22,349 nucleotides of DNA, from contig SXKQ01000067.1 of the NCBI GenBank assembly GCA_005778045.1, positions 1 through 22,349 of the forward strand. The letters run 5' to 3'. The translations under genes and the position numbers were made by a program. This DNA comes from Planctomycetia bacterium. Lineage in GTDB: Bacteria > Planctomycetota > UBA1135 > GCA-002686595. The notes below the pieces were generated by a model. That model worked only from the letters and a program-made list of their open reading frames with translations. It did not search any database and was not told the DNA's origin. Below, one piece after another: positions 1-7,652 of the stretch (positions within the stretch are counted from its first letter, which is position 1; every line of letters starts with the position of its first letter).

Positions 1-446
1 GCGGCATCGTCGATGGCGCCGCCGCCGTCGTGGTCACCACCGAGGAGCGCGCCAAGGCCGACGGCCTCGACGTTTTCGCCGAGATCGTCGGCTGGGCCAC
101 GGTCGGCTGTGACCCGCGCGAGATGGGCATTGGCCCCGTCCCAGCGATCCAGGCCTGCCTAACGCGCACGGGCGTCAAGCTCGCGGAGCTCGACCGCGTC
201 GAGATCAACGAGGCCTTCTCGGCTCAGTACCTCGCCTGCGAGACGGAGCTCGGCCTCGACCGCGAGCGCTGCAACGTCAACGGCGGCGCGGTGAGCCTCG
301 GCCACCCGCTCGGCGCCACGGGCACGCGCCTCGTGCTGACCCTGATGTACGAGCTGCGCCGCGCGAACCTGCGCTACGGCATGGCCTCGGCCTGCATCGG
401 CGGTGGGCAGGGCATCGCGATCCTCGTCCGCAATCCGAGGGCCTAG
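1..446 (+). CDS. Acetyl-CoA acetyltransferase / thiolase, C-terminal part
   Basis: The reading frame is open from base 3 to the TAG at 444-446 and gives 147 residues of the thiolase C-terminal domain. The window starts inside the gene, so the N-terminal half with the acyl-accepting cysteine is missing. The visible family signatures are GIVDGAAAVVV near the left edge, the NEAF motif, the GHPLGATG block with the catalytic histidine, and the C-terminal CIGGGQG with the second catalytic cysteine. Thiolases condense or cleave 3-ketoacyl-CoA with CoA. The substrate (acetoacetyl-CoA or longer 3-ketoacyl-CoA) cannot be decided from this half. Only 4 bases separate it from the next gene, so the two are very likely co-transcribed. 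Family assignment is firm; the role is not. Confidence 0.92.
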   Translation, partial: GIVDGAAAVVVTTEERAKADGLDVFAEIVGWATVGCDPREMGIGPVPAIQACLTRTGVKLAELDRVEINEAFSAQYLACETELGLDRERCNVNGGAVSLGHPLGATGTRLVLTLMYELRRANLRYGMASACIGGGQGIAILVRNPRA

Positions 447-450
447 GGAC

Positions 451-2460
451 ATGCCGAACCCGGTGATCCACACGCGGGCCGATGGCCGTCGCGTGGTGCG
501 CCTGTCCAAGGGCAAGCGCGTCCTCTACATGTTCAGGGACGTCGAGAAGATCAGTGCCCAGCTGCGCGGCCAGCTCGTCGTGCGCATGGGTGAGGTCAAC
601 TCCGCCGAGCTGCTCGACGACATCAACACGGACGCGATGACGCCCGCGTGGGTGTGCTTTCGCCACAAGCCGGAGGACATCGCGCTCGACGCCTACGCCG
701 GACTCATGGACCGCACGAACCAGCGCGTGTTCGGTGCGCGCGCGCTGTTCGACGGCGGCTTCGAGGCCATCGTCAGCGGTCAGCGCAAGGGCACCGGCTC
801 TTCGCGCGAGACCGCGCCGCAGGCCGAGAAGTGGTCGGGCATCGGGCTCGTGATCGCGCACTCGTTCGCGCCGATCCATGCGCGCAACAACATCAATCTC
901 GGCCAGCTGATGGGCGACTACGACCAGCTGCGCCGACTTGAGGCGGGGGACGAGATTCCGCTCGAGGAATTCACCGCCCGCTACGACGCGGTCACATGCT
1001 CGATCCTCGAGGCCGGCGGCCTGTTCGAGTTCGGCGCCAAGTACAAGGCCGGCGAGGTCAAGGTCGCGCCGCCGCGTCACGCGCCGCGCGCGATGACGAT
1101 GGCCGAGAAGATCATCGCCACGCACTTGGTCGGCGGCGACCGCGCGAGCTGCGTGAAGCCCGGCGACGCCTGCCTCGTCAACGTCGACGGCGGCTACAGC
1201 CACGAGTTCACCACCGCGCAGGTGCACTACTTCCTCCAGCAGGAGTACGGCACGGACTACAAGGTCACCAACCCCGCGAAGTTCGCGGTGTTCGAGGACC
1301 ACCTCCTGTACGCCACCGGCGTGCAGCGCATGAAGCCCTTCGAGGCGCAGATCGAGACCCTGCGCCGCCTGCAGCGCGAGTTCCAGAAGCACACCGGCGT
1401 GCGCGACTACTCCGCGCGCGATGGTGTGAGCCCGGGCATCTGCCACCAAGTCGCCCGCGAACACTTCGTCGACCCCGGCGACTTCATCCAGGCGACCGAC
1501 AGTCACACCTGCATGGGCGGCGGCAACAATGCGCTCACGTGGGGCGTCGGCGCGACGGAGTACGCGGCCCTCGCCTACTCGGGCTTCACCTTCGTCAAGG
1601 TGCCCGAGTCGATCCGCTTCGAGCTCACGGGCAAGCTCCCTGGCGACTGCACGGCCAAGGACGTGATCCTGCACGTCCTCGCCACCTTCGCGGTGCGCGA
1701 GGACACGCTCGATCGCGTGATGGAGTTCGGAGGACCGGGTCTCGCATCGCTCTCGATGGACGAGCGCGCGACCCTGTGCAACATGGCCACCGAGTGCTCC
1801 GCTCGCTCCGGCATCTGCGAGGCCGACGCGCACACCCTCGACTGGCTCGCCGCTCGCCGTCCGTCGATGTCGAAGGCCGACATCGAGGCGCGCTTCGTGT
1901 CGGCGGACAAGGACGCGCACTACGACGGCGGCGTGCACCCGATCGATCTCTCGAAGCTGCGTCCGATGGTCGCCAAGCCCTCGGACCCGACCTGCGGCGC
2001 CAACGTGGCCGAGCTCGGCGACGTGAAGATCGACATCGCCTATGGCGGCTCCTGCACGGCGGGCAAGGAGCATGACATGGACATGTATGCCACCGTCGTG
2101 CGCGAGGCGCTCGAGAGCGGCCGGCGCGTCGCCACGGGCGTGAAGATGTACCTGCAGTTCGGCAGCGAGGGCGTGCGCGACTACGCGCGCTCGAAGGGCT
2201 ACATGGAGCTCTTCGCCTCCGCCGGCGTCGAGGTCATCAACCCCGGCTGCGGGGCGTGTATCGGCTGCGGCCCGGGCGTGTCGAGCGGGGCCGAGCAGGT
2301 CACCGTCAGCGCCATCAACCGCAACTTCACCGGCCGCAGCGGTCCGGGGAAGCTCTACCTCGCCTCGCCGCTGACCGTCGCCGCGAGCGCCATCGAGGGC
2401 AAGGTCGCCTCGTTCCGCCCCGGCATGTTCCGTACCCCGGCCGCCTCGTCGGCACGCTAG
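451..2460 (+). CDS. Fused aconitase-family hydro-lyase (LeuD-like swivel + LeuC-like catalytic domain)
   Basis: This 669-residue protein carries both halves of an aconitase/isopropylmalate isomerase in one chain, with the swivel domain first. Residues about 50-170 match the small subunit: DDINTD at 56-61 and the substrate-loop GSSRE at 116-120. Residues about 215-660 match the large subunit: TDSHTC at 349-354, GGSCTAGK, and NPGCGACIGC with cysteines 600, 603 and 606. C354, C600 and C603 align with the three ligands of the [4Fe-4S] cluster; C606 is extra. Swivel-first order resembles AcnB without its HEAT-like domain and differs from AcnA, where the swivel is C-terminal. ATG at 451 is chosen because the thiolase ends at 446 and AGGG lies just upstream; an in-frame start at 403 would overlap that gene. 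The substrate could be citrate, isopropylmalate or homocitrate; the neighbouring dehydrogenase fits any of these. Confidence 0.9.
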   Translation: MPNPVIHTRADGRRVVRLSKGKRVLYMFRDVEKISAQLRGQLVVRMGEVNSAELLDDINTDAMTPAWVCFRHKPEDIALDAYAGLMDRTNQRVFGARALFDGGFEAIVSGQRKGTGSSRETAPQAEKWSGIGLVIAHSFAPIHARNNINLGQLMGDYDQLRRLEAGDEIPLEEFTARYDAVTCSILEAGGLFEFGAKYKAGEVKVAPPRHAPRAMTMAEKIIATHLVGGDRASCVKPGDACLVNVDGGYSHEFTTAQVHYFLQQEYGTDYKVTNPAKFAVFEDHLLYATGVQRMKPFEAQIETLRRLQREFQKHTGVRDYSARDGVSPGICHQVAREHFVDPGDFIQATDSHTCMGGGNNALTWGVGATEYAALAYSGFTFVKVPESIRFELTGKLPGDCTAKDVILHVLATFAVREDTLDRVMEFGGPGLASLSMDERATLCNMATECSARSGICEADAHTLDWLAARRPSMSKADIEARFVSADKDAHYDGGVHPIDLSKLRPMVAKPSDPTCGANVAELGDVKIDIAYGGSCTAGKEHDMDMYATVVREALESGRRVATGVKMYLQFGSEGVRDYARSKGYMELFASAGVEVINPGCGACIGCGPGVSSGAEQVTVSAINRNFTGRSGPGKLYLASPLTVAASAIEGKVASFRPGMFRTPAASSAR

Positions 2461-2492
2461 TCCCCTTCAACTCCACCGAATCTCGAGCAGTC

Positions 2493-3563
2493 ATGGCCGA
2501 ATATCAGATCGCAGTCATCGCCGGCGACGGCATCGGTCCCGAAGTCACCCGCGAGGCCCTGAAGGTCGTCGCCGCCGCCGCCGAGATCTGGGGCTTCCGC
2601 GTGCGTCGCACGGAGTATCCCTTCGGTACCGAGCACTACCTCGCCACCAAGGAGATCTTCCCGGACGCCGCCTTCAGCGAGGTGAAGCAGAAGGACGCGA
2701 TCTACCTCGGCGCGATCGGCGACCCGCGCGTGCCCGTGGGCCTGATCGAGTACGGCATCATCGCCAAGTGCCGCTTCGACCTCGACCTGTACGTCAACCT
2801 GCGCCCGATCAAGCTGTACGACGAGGCGCTGTGCCCGCTCAAGGACAAGAAGCCCGAGCACGTCGACATGGTGATCGTGCGCGAGAACACCGAGGACGCC
2901 TACTCGGGCTCGCACGGCTTCACCCACAAGGGACACGACACCGAAGTCGCAGTGCAGACCATGGTCTACACGCGCCACGGCGTCGAGCGCGTGATCCGCT
3001 ACGGCTTCGAGCTCGCGCGCACGCGCCCGCGCAAGCAGCTCACGCTGATCGACAAGGCCAACGCGGTGCGCGCGCAGGACCTGTGGACGCGCACCTTCGA
3101 CGAGGTCTCGAAGGAGTACCCCGACGTCAAGACCGACCACGCCTACATCGATGCGGCCTGCATGTGGATGGTGAAGAACCCCGAGTGGTTCGACGTCGCG
3201 GTGACGACCAACCTGTTCGGCGACATCATCACCGACCTCGGCGCCATGGTGCAGGGCGGCATGGGCATCGCCGCCTCCGGCAACCTGAACCCGGGCAAGG
3301 TCTCGCTGTTCGAGCCGATCCACGGCTCGGCCCCGAAGTACGCCGGCAAGAACGTGTCGAGCCCGGTGGCGGCGATCCTCGCGGGCGCGATGATGCTCGA
3401 CTACCTCGGCGAGAAGCCAGCCTCGGCGGCGATCGAGAGCGTCGTGGCCGACCTGCTGCGCTCGCGGCGCCTCAAGGGCGTGCACACCGGTGCGCACAAC
3501 ACTCAGGAAGTGGGCGACATGGTGGTGGCCGAGCTGCGCCAGCGCGCCGCGGCCAAGGTCTGA
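2493..3563 (+). CDS. Isocitrate/isopropylmalate-family beta-decarboxylating dehydrogenase
   Basis: This 356-residue protein belongs to the metal- and NAD(P)-dependent decarboxylating dehydrogenases (LeuB, isocitrate, homoisocitrate and tartrate dehydrogenases). It has the N-terminal GDGIGPE (11-17), paired arginines R94 and R104 in the R-x9-R substrate motif, K188, the metal-binding aspartates D220, D244 and D248, and the nucleotide loop EPIHGSAP (274-281). At 130-135 it reads RENTED, which resembles isocitrate, homoisocitrate and tartrate dehydrogenases more than the RELTGG of classical LeuB. The gene follows the hydro-lyase by 32 bases, so the two probably act in sequence: isomerise a 2-hydroxy acid, then oxidise and decarboxylate it. 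That logic serves leucine synthesis, the TCA cycle or homocitrate chemistry equally. The family is certain; the substrate is open. Confidence 0.9.
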   Translation: MAEYQIAVIAGDGIGPEVTREALKVVAAAAEIWGFRVRRTEYPFGTEHYLATKEIFPDAAFSEVKQKDAIYLGAIGDPRVPVGLIEYGIIAKCRFDLDLYVNLRPIKLYDEALCPLKDKKPEHVDMVIVRENTEDAYSGSHGFTHKGHDTEVAVQTMVYTRHGVERVIRYGFELARTRPRKQLTLIDKANAVRAQDLWTRTFDEVSKEYPDVKTDHAYIDAACMWMVKNPEWFDVAVTTNLFGDIITDLGAMVQGGMGIAASGNLNPGKVSLFEPIHGSAPKYAGKNVSSPVAAILAGAMMLDYLGEKPASAAIESVVADLLRSRRLKGVHTGAHNTQEVGDMVVAELRQRAAAKV

Positions 3564-3570
3564 GCTCCAA

Positions 3571-3591
3571 CGGCCGCGCGGCCGCTTTCTT
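3571..3591 (+). terminator. Probable intrinsic terminator after the dehydrogenase
   Basis: A perfect 14-base palindrome, CGGCCGCGCGGCCG (3571-3584), can form a 5-bp all-GC stem with a 4-base loop. It is followed by the T-rich CTTTCTT (3585-3591). It starts 7 bases after the stop codon. The T-tract is short and interrupted, so efficiency is uncertain. Confidence 0.5.
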
Positions 3592-3599
3592 CCGCTTCT

Positions 3600-3629
3600 G
3601 GGGGCCTCCGGCGTCCGCTGGGCGCCCCC
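3600..3629. other. Second stem-loop in the 3564-3743 intergenic gap
   Basis: GGGGGC (3600-3605) pairs with GCCCCC (3624-3629) around an 18-base GC-rich loop. It lies just downstream of the probable terminator and has no good T-tract. It may be an auxiliary terminator or an mRNA 3'-end stabilising hairpin. The rest of the gap to 3743 shows nothing recognisable. Confidence 0.35.
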
Positions 3630-3743
3630 AGTTCGTTTCGCCCAAGTCGCGCTGGGCGACCGCTCAAGGCGTCGCTTCCGGCTGACGAAGGTGTTGGAAG
3701 GACCCTGTCGGGGGCCTATCTCCTTTCCGTCCCAATCTTCGAC

Positions 3744-6329
3744 ATGCGGATACCCCTCTGTTCGCGCTCGCTGAGTTCGCTCGGCGCACTGGCCCTTGTG
3801 GGGGCCTGCGGAGGGGGAGGTGGTGGTGGCGCAGGCACGCCGCCGCAGTCGCTCACCTATCCGGCGCTCGGGAGCGTTCCGGAGACCTGCCTCGCGCTGA
3901 CCGAGCTCGTGCCCAGCGTCGCGGGCGGTGCTCCGACACGCTTCCGCGTCACGCCCGCGCTTTCCGCGGGGCTCGTGCTCGACTCGACGACCGGAGTCCT
4001 GCGCGGCACGCCGCAGCAGTCCGCGTCCGAGCGCACCTACACGATCAGCGCCTCGAACTCCGCCGGCGAGACGAGCGCGCAGGTCACCTTCGAGGTGCGC
4101 GAGGTCGCGCTCGCTGGCCTCGACTACGGCGGCGCGACCCTGCCGCTCGCCATCGGTGTTCACGAGCGACTCGCGCCGCAGTTTGCCAGCGGTCGGGCCG
4201 CGCGCTTCGAGATCGTCGCGGGTGCAATGCCCGCCGGAATGTCGCTCGACCCGACCAGCGGTGCGCTCGAAGGCGCGCCGGATTCCAGCGCGCTGGACCA
4301 GCCGTACGCGGTGACCCTGCGCGCGCGCGACTGCCGCGATGCGTGGGTCGACGTCGCGCTCTCGTTCGACGTGGGTCTGCCGCAGGCGCGCGCGGCGATC
4401 ATGCTGAACGATGGGGAGCCGGTGCTCTCGACGTACCTGCCGTCTGAACAGGGCGGTCCGCTCGTAGCGTTCGAGCATGCGCTCGGAGACGACACGGCGG
4501 CGAGCGAAGTGGTCGCGAGCCCCGACGGTCGCGTGCTGTTCCTCGCCGAGGGCGATCGCGCCGCGCTGCGCTCGTTCCTGCGCAGCGCCGAAGGCCGTTG
4601 GCTCCCGAGCGCGCATGTCGTCGGCACGGGCACTGCGGCCGCCATCGCGCTCGCGGCGGTTGGTACGCGCGTCTACGCGCTCACGGCCGAGCCTCGGCTC
4701 CTCGGCTGGAGCGTCGATCCAGCGAGTGGCGCCTTCGAGCTTCTGGGAGAGGAATTGGACCTGCCCGCGGAGCCGACCGCGCTAGCGCTCGATTCACAGG
4801 GCCGCTTCGCTTTCGTGTCGGGCGCCTTCGACGCCGAGCTGGCCACGCTCGCGCTGCTCGCCCCCGACGGGGCGCCCAGCGCTTCCACGCGCGTGTCGGG
4901 CGTCGGCGCGCTGGCCTCGCTCGCGGTGGCCCGCGGCGGTGACTATCTGATCGGTGCCGACCTCGTCGGGGGGCTGCGCGTGTTCGCGATCCACCCCCAG
5001 AGCGGCGCGCTCTCGCCCGTGTCGGGCTCGCCCCTCGCCACCGGCAGCGGCGCGGGCGCTGTCTGGGCCCACCCCTACGCGGACTTCGTCGTCAGCGCAC
5101 GCTCCTTCGAGGGGCTGCTCGACGTGTTCACGCTCGGTGCGAATGGCAGCCTGCTACCTGTGCCGTCGTCGCCGTTCGTCTGCGGGCGTGCAGCGACGCG
5201 GCTCGGCGCGACGCCGGACGGAACCCGAGTGCACGCGCTCGTCGAGCACCACGGCTGGCTCGCCTACGAGCTCGCCGCCGATGGCACGCTCTCGCCATCC
5301 GTCGCGCCGCGCTGCGCACCGCGCGGCGGTGCACGCTCCATGGCGTTCGTGCCGGGCTCGCGCCCGGATGTGCGCGTCGCCCGGGAACTGTTCGCGGCCG
5401 GTGGCGCGCAGCCGCTCGTCTGCACCATCGAATTCGACGGCACGCTCATTCCGAAGGCGACGCCCGAGACCGCTGCGGAACTCATCACGCGCATCGAGCC
5501 TCACCCGTGGATACCCGTCGCGTACATCACGCGCGCGGGGCTTCCGAGCGAGGTCGCCGACATCGCGGTGGACGGCTCGCTCGTGCCGCGCGCAGGGACG
5601 GTTGCCGGTACGGGGGCCAGTGGCCTGTACATCGATCCTTCGGGTCGCTTCGCGTACGAGGTGATCGAGGGCCTCGGGGCCCACATCCGGTGCTGGACTG
5701 TCCAGCCCGATGGCTCGCTCTCAGCCGGTGGCGAAATGTCGCTCCCCGACGGGCCGCTCGCGCTCGCGTTCCACCCCTCCGGCGAGTTCGTGCACGTCGC
5801 CTGCACCGGCGGTGCGTCGCTGGAGACCTACGCGATCGACTGGGCGACAGGCGAGTTGGTGGAGTGGGGAACCACGCTGTTCGGCTCGACGCCGCGTAGG
5901 CTTGCCATCGACGCGAGCGGGACCTTGCTCGCCGTCCTCGACGACGCAGGTTCGAGCCTGCACTTGTTCGCGCTCGATGCGCCCTCGGGCATGCCGTACC
6001 TGCTGCCTGGCGGCTACCAGCCGGTCGCAAGCGGAGCGACCACGCTGCTCTTCACGCCTGCGGGCGAACGTCTGATCGTGGGAGGCGTGCACGGCACGAG
6101 CCTGAGCGCTTTTTCCGTCGATCGGTCCAGCGGAGCCCTCACGGCGGCGGGAACGATCGCTGGCGCTGCGCCCCTCTCGACGGTGCTCGGCTCCGACGGG
6201 CGCACGCTCTACGCGGCCCTGCCCGGCGGGCTGGTTGCACGCATCGACTGCGACACGCTCGCCACGCTCGACTCGACGTCGCTCGGCACGGACGTGACGG
6301 CGCTGTCGCTGCGGTTCAAGCTGCGCTGA
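3744..6329 (+). CDS. Lipoprotein with two putative-Ig domains and a lactonase-like beta-propeller
   Basis: This is an 861-residue predicted surface or periplasmic lipoprotein. Residues 1-22 form a lipoprotein signal ending in the lipobox VGAC (C22), followed at once by a seven-glycine linker. About residues 40-115 and 118-210 are two putative-Ig (He_PIG-type) domains, each with the typical LDPTSGALEGAP-like turn. From about 215 to the end there are repeated blades with SPDGR, DPASGAF, HPQSGAL and DRSSGAL motifs, as in 6-phosphogluconolactonase-like (LactB-type) propellers. Such propellers occur both in enzymes and in binding scaffolds; I see no catalytic residues that decide between them. The start has no clear ribosome-binding site. 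The stop overlaps the end of the convergent membrane-protein gene by 14 bases. The domain calls are good; the function is unknown. Confidence 0.8.
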   Translation: MRIPLCSRSLSSLGALALVGACGGGGGGGAGTPPQSLTYPALGSVPETCLALTELVPSVAGGAPTRFRVTPALSAGLVLDSTTGVLRGTPQQSASERTYTISASNSAGETSAQVTFEVREVALAGLDYGGATLPLAIGVHERLAPQFASGRAARFEIVAGAMPAGMSLDPTSGALEGAPDSSALDQPYAVTLRARDCRDAWVDVALSFDVGLPQARAAIMLNDGEPVLSTYLPSEQGGPLVAFEHALGDDTAASEVVASPDGRVLFLAEGDRAALRSFLRSAEGRWLPSAHVVGTGTAAAIALAAVGTRVYALTAEPRLLGWSVDPASGAFELLGEELDLPAEPTALALDSQGRFAFVSGAFDAELATLALLAPDGAPSASTRVSGVGALASLAVARGGDYLIGADLVGGLRVFAIHPQSGALSPVSGSPLATGSGAGAVWAHPYADFVVSARSFEGLLDVFTLGANGSLLPVPSSPFVCGRAATRLGATPDGTRVHALVEHHGWLAYELAADGTLSPSVAPRCAPRGGARSMAFVPGSRPDVRVARELFAAGGAQPLVCTIEFDGTLIPKATPETAAELITRIEPHPWIPVAYITRAGLPSEVADIAVDGSLVPRAGTVAGTGASGLYIDPSGRFAYEVIEGLGAHIRCWTVQPDGSLSAGGEMSLPDGPLALAFHPSGEFVHVACTGGASLETYAIDWATGELVEWGTTLFGSTPRRLAIDASGTLLAVLDDAGSSLHLFALDAPSGMPYLLPGGYQPVASGATTLLFTPAGERLIVGGVHGTSLSAFSVDRSSGALTAAGTIAGAAPLSTVLGSDGRTLYAALPGGLVARIDCDTLATLDSTSLGTDVTALSLRFKLR

Positions 6330-7581
6330 CGCGCGGGAGCCAGCGCTCCGCGGCATATGCCAGCGGCGCGACTTGCAGCAGGACGAGCGCGGGCGTTGCG
6401 GTGAGGTAGAAGCGCTCCCAGTCGAGCGGCAGCCACGCGATCGTTCCGATGACGAAGATCACGGCGAAGGCCAGAGTGGCCTGTGCGCGGGAGCAGCCCT
6501 GAGCGGCACGCCACGCGAGCAGCGTGAGCCCGCAGGTCGCGAGCATCGCCCCGGCGTAGCCCAGCACGAAACCGCCGCCGGCGAAGGTCCGCGCGAACAG
6601 CGTCAGGCGCTCCGGAAGCGTGCGCGCCACGGCCACGCCCGTGCGCGGCCCGAGCTCGTCCTGAAAGTATGCGAGCAGCTTGTCCCAGCGCGAGAGCATG
6701 TCCTGCACGCCGATGAGCGGCTCGCCCCACAGGCGCGGATTGAGCGCGTAGAAGCACGTGACCGTGAGCAGGGCGGCGAGCCCGAGCGCGAGCGTCGCGC
6801 GCTTCCACTGCGACGGGTCGCGCCGCACGGCGAGCGCTGCCCAAGCCGCCGTGGCCGCGCACAGCAGGCCGCCGTTGAACTTGCTCGACGCGGCGAGGCC
6901 GCAGGCGAGACCGAGCGCCACTCCCCACGCCAGCGTTGCACGCGGTCGCCGCAGGGCGACCAGCAAGCCCGCGAGGCAGAAGGGCAGCATGAAGTGGTCG
7001 GTGCGCAGGTAGTTCGAGGTCGCCTGCACGATCGGCGTCGCGAACCACGCGGCGAGAGCGGCGATCCCGGCGAGCGAGCCGGCGCGTCCCGGGACGAGCT
7101 CGCGCGCGCAGAAGAAGAGCAGCACGGCGGAGAGCGCGCTCAGCGCGAGGATCACGCGGCGCGCGAGTGGCTCGGCGGGCAGCAGCGCCGACTGCGCGAC
7201 TTTCCCGGCCTGAAGGTCGTCGCGGTGGAAGACCTGAAAGGCGCGCGGCGAGGCTTCCGAGTGGCCGGCGACGACGAGCGCTCCGCCCCAGACGAGCTTG
7301 GGCAGGCAGGGGTTCATGTAGCCGAAGGTCGTGCGCTGCACGCCCTGCTTCCACAGGTTCTCGGAGCGCTCCGCGGGTGCGTCGAGCTCGGCGCCAGCGG
7401 GCGGCGCACCCTGCACTAGCTGCTGCCAGTGCAGGATCGAGATCGCGATCCACTCCGGCTCGTCGCTGCCGAGCCGCCCCTCGTGGCGTCGCTCGCGCGT
7501 CGCGAAGGCGAGTCCGCAGGCCAGCGCGAGGAGCGCGAGCGCGAGCAGGATCTCGTTGCGGAGCGGGCGTCGTTCGGCCAA
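6316..7581 (-). CDS. Polytopic membrane protein, GT-C / PMT-like glycosyltransferase
   Basis: This 421-residue protein has about ten hydrophobic segments, the first at residues 10-28 and the last near the C terminus. Just after the first segment comes an acidic pair in the context GSDEPEW (D40, E41), where GT-C enzymes of the PMT/ArnT type carry their catalytic acidic motif in the first periplasmic loop. Such enzymes transfer a sugar from a polyprenyl-phosphate donor to protein, lipid or glycan on the outer face of the inner membrane. The start codon appears to be TTG (7581-7579); no in-frame ATG or GTG lies close upstream and the first membrane segment follows immediately. The gene is divergent from the sulfatase-like gene at 7653 and convergent with the propeller lipoprotein. 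The membrane topology is clear; the glycosyltransferase call is moderate. Confidence 0.7.
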   Translation of the reverse strand: MAERRPLRNEILLALALLALACGLAFATRERRHEGRLGSDEPEWIAISILHWQQLVQGAPPAGAELDAPAERSENLWKQGVQRTTFGYMNPCLPKLVWGGALVVAGHSEASPRAFQVFHRDDLQAGKVAQSALLPAEPLARRVILALSALSAVLLFFCARELVPGRAGSLAGIAALAAWFATPIVQATSNYLRTDHFMLPFCLAGLLVALRRPRATLAWGVALGLACGLAASSKFNGGLLCAATAAWAALAVRRDPSQWKRATLALGLAALLTVTCFYALNPRLWGEPLIGVQDMLSRWDKLLAYFQDELGPRTGVAVARTLPERLTLFARTFAGGGFVLGYAGAMLATCGLTLLAWRAAQGCSRAQATLAFAVIFVIGTIAWLPLDWERFYLTATPALVLLQVAPLAYAAERWLPRVSAA

Positions 7582-7592
7582 GGCGGTTCGAG

Positions 7593-7598
7593 AGCCTA
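7593..7598 (-). promoter_or_regulatory. Candidate -10 box (TAGGCT) for the membrane glycosyltransferase
   Basis: On the minus strand TAGGCT lies 11 bases upstream of the TTG start. It fits the TANNNT pattern seen before several other genes here. No convincing -35 box is visible. Confidence 0.25.
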
Positions 7599-7638
7599 CG
7601 TTCTGGCCGTCCCGAGGGCCACGCGCGAGCCCGTGGCC

Positions 7639-7644
7639 TATACT
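7639..7644 (+). promoter_or_regulatory. Candidate -10 box (TATACT) for the sulfatase-like gene at 7653
   Basis: TATACT differs from the sigma-70 consensus by one base and lies only 8 bases before the ATG. Transcription would start at or next to the start codon, giving a leaderless mRNA. There is no Shine-Dalgarno sequence in between. Confidence 0.5.
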
Positions 7645-7652
7645 CCCTCGCG

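Noticed and set aside
7167..7652. N-terminal extension of the sulfatase-like gene from an upstream in-frame ATG
   Set aside because: The extension is Arg-rich, lies antisense to the glycosyltransferase gene, and would bury the lipoprotein signal that begins at 7653.
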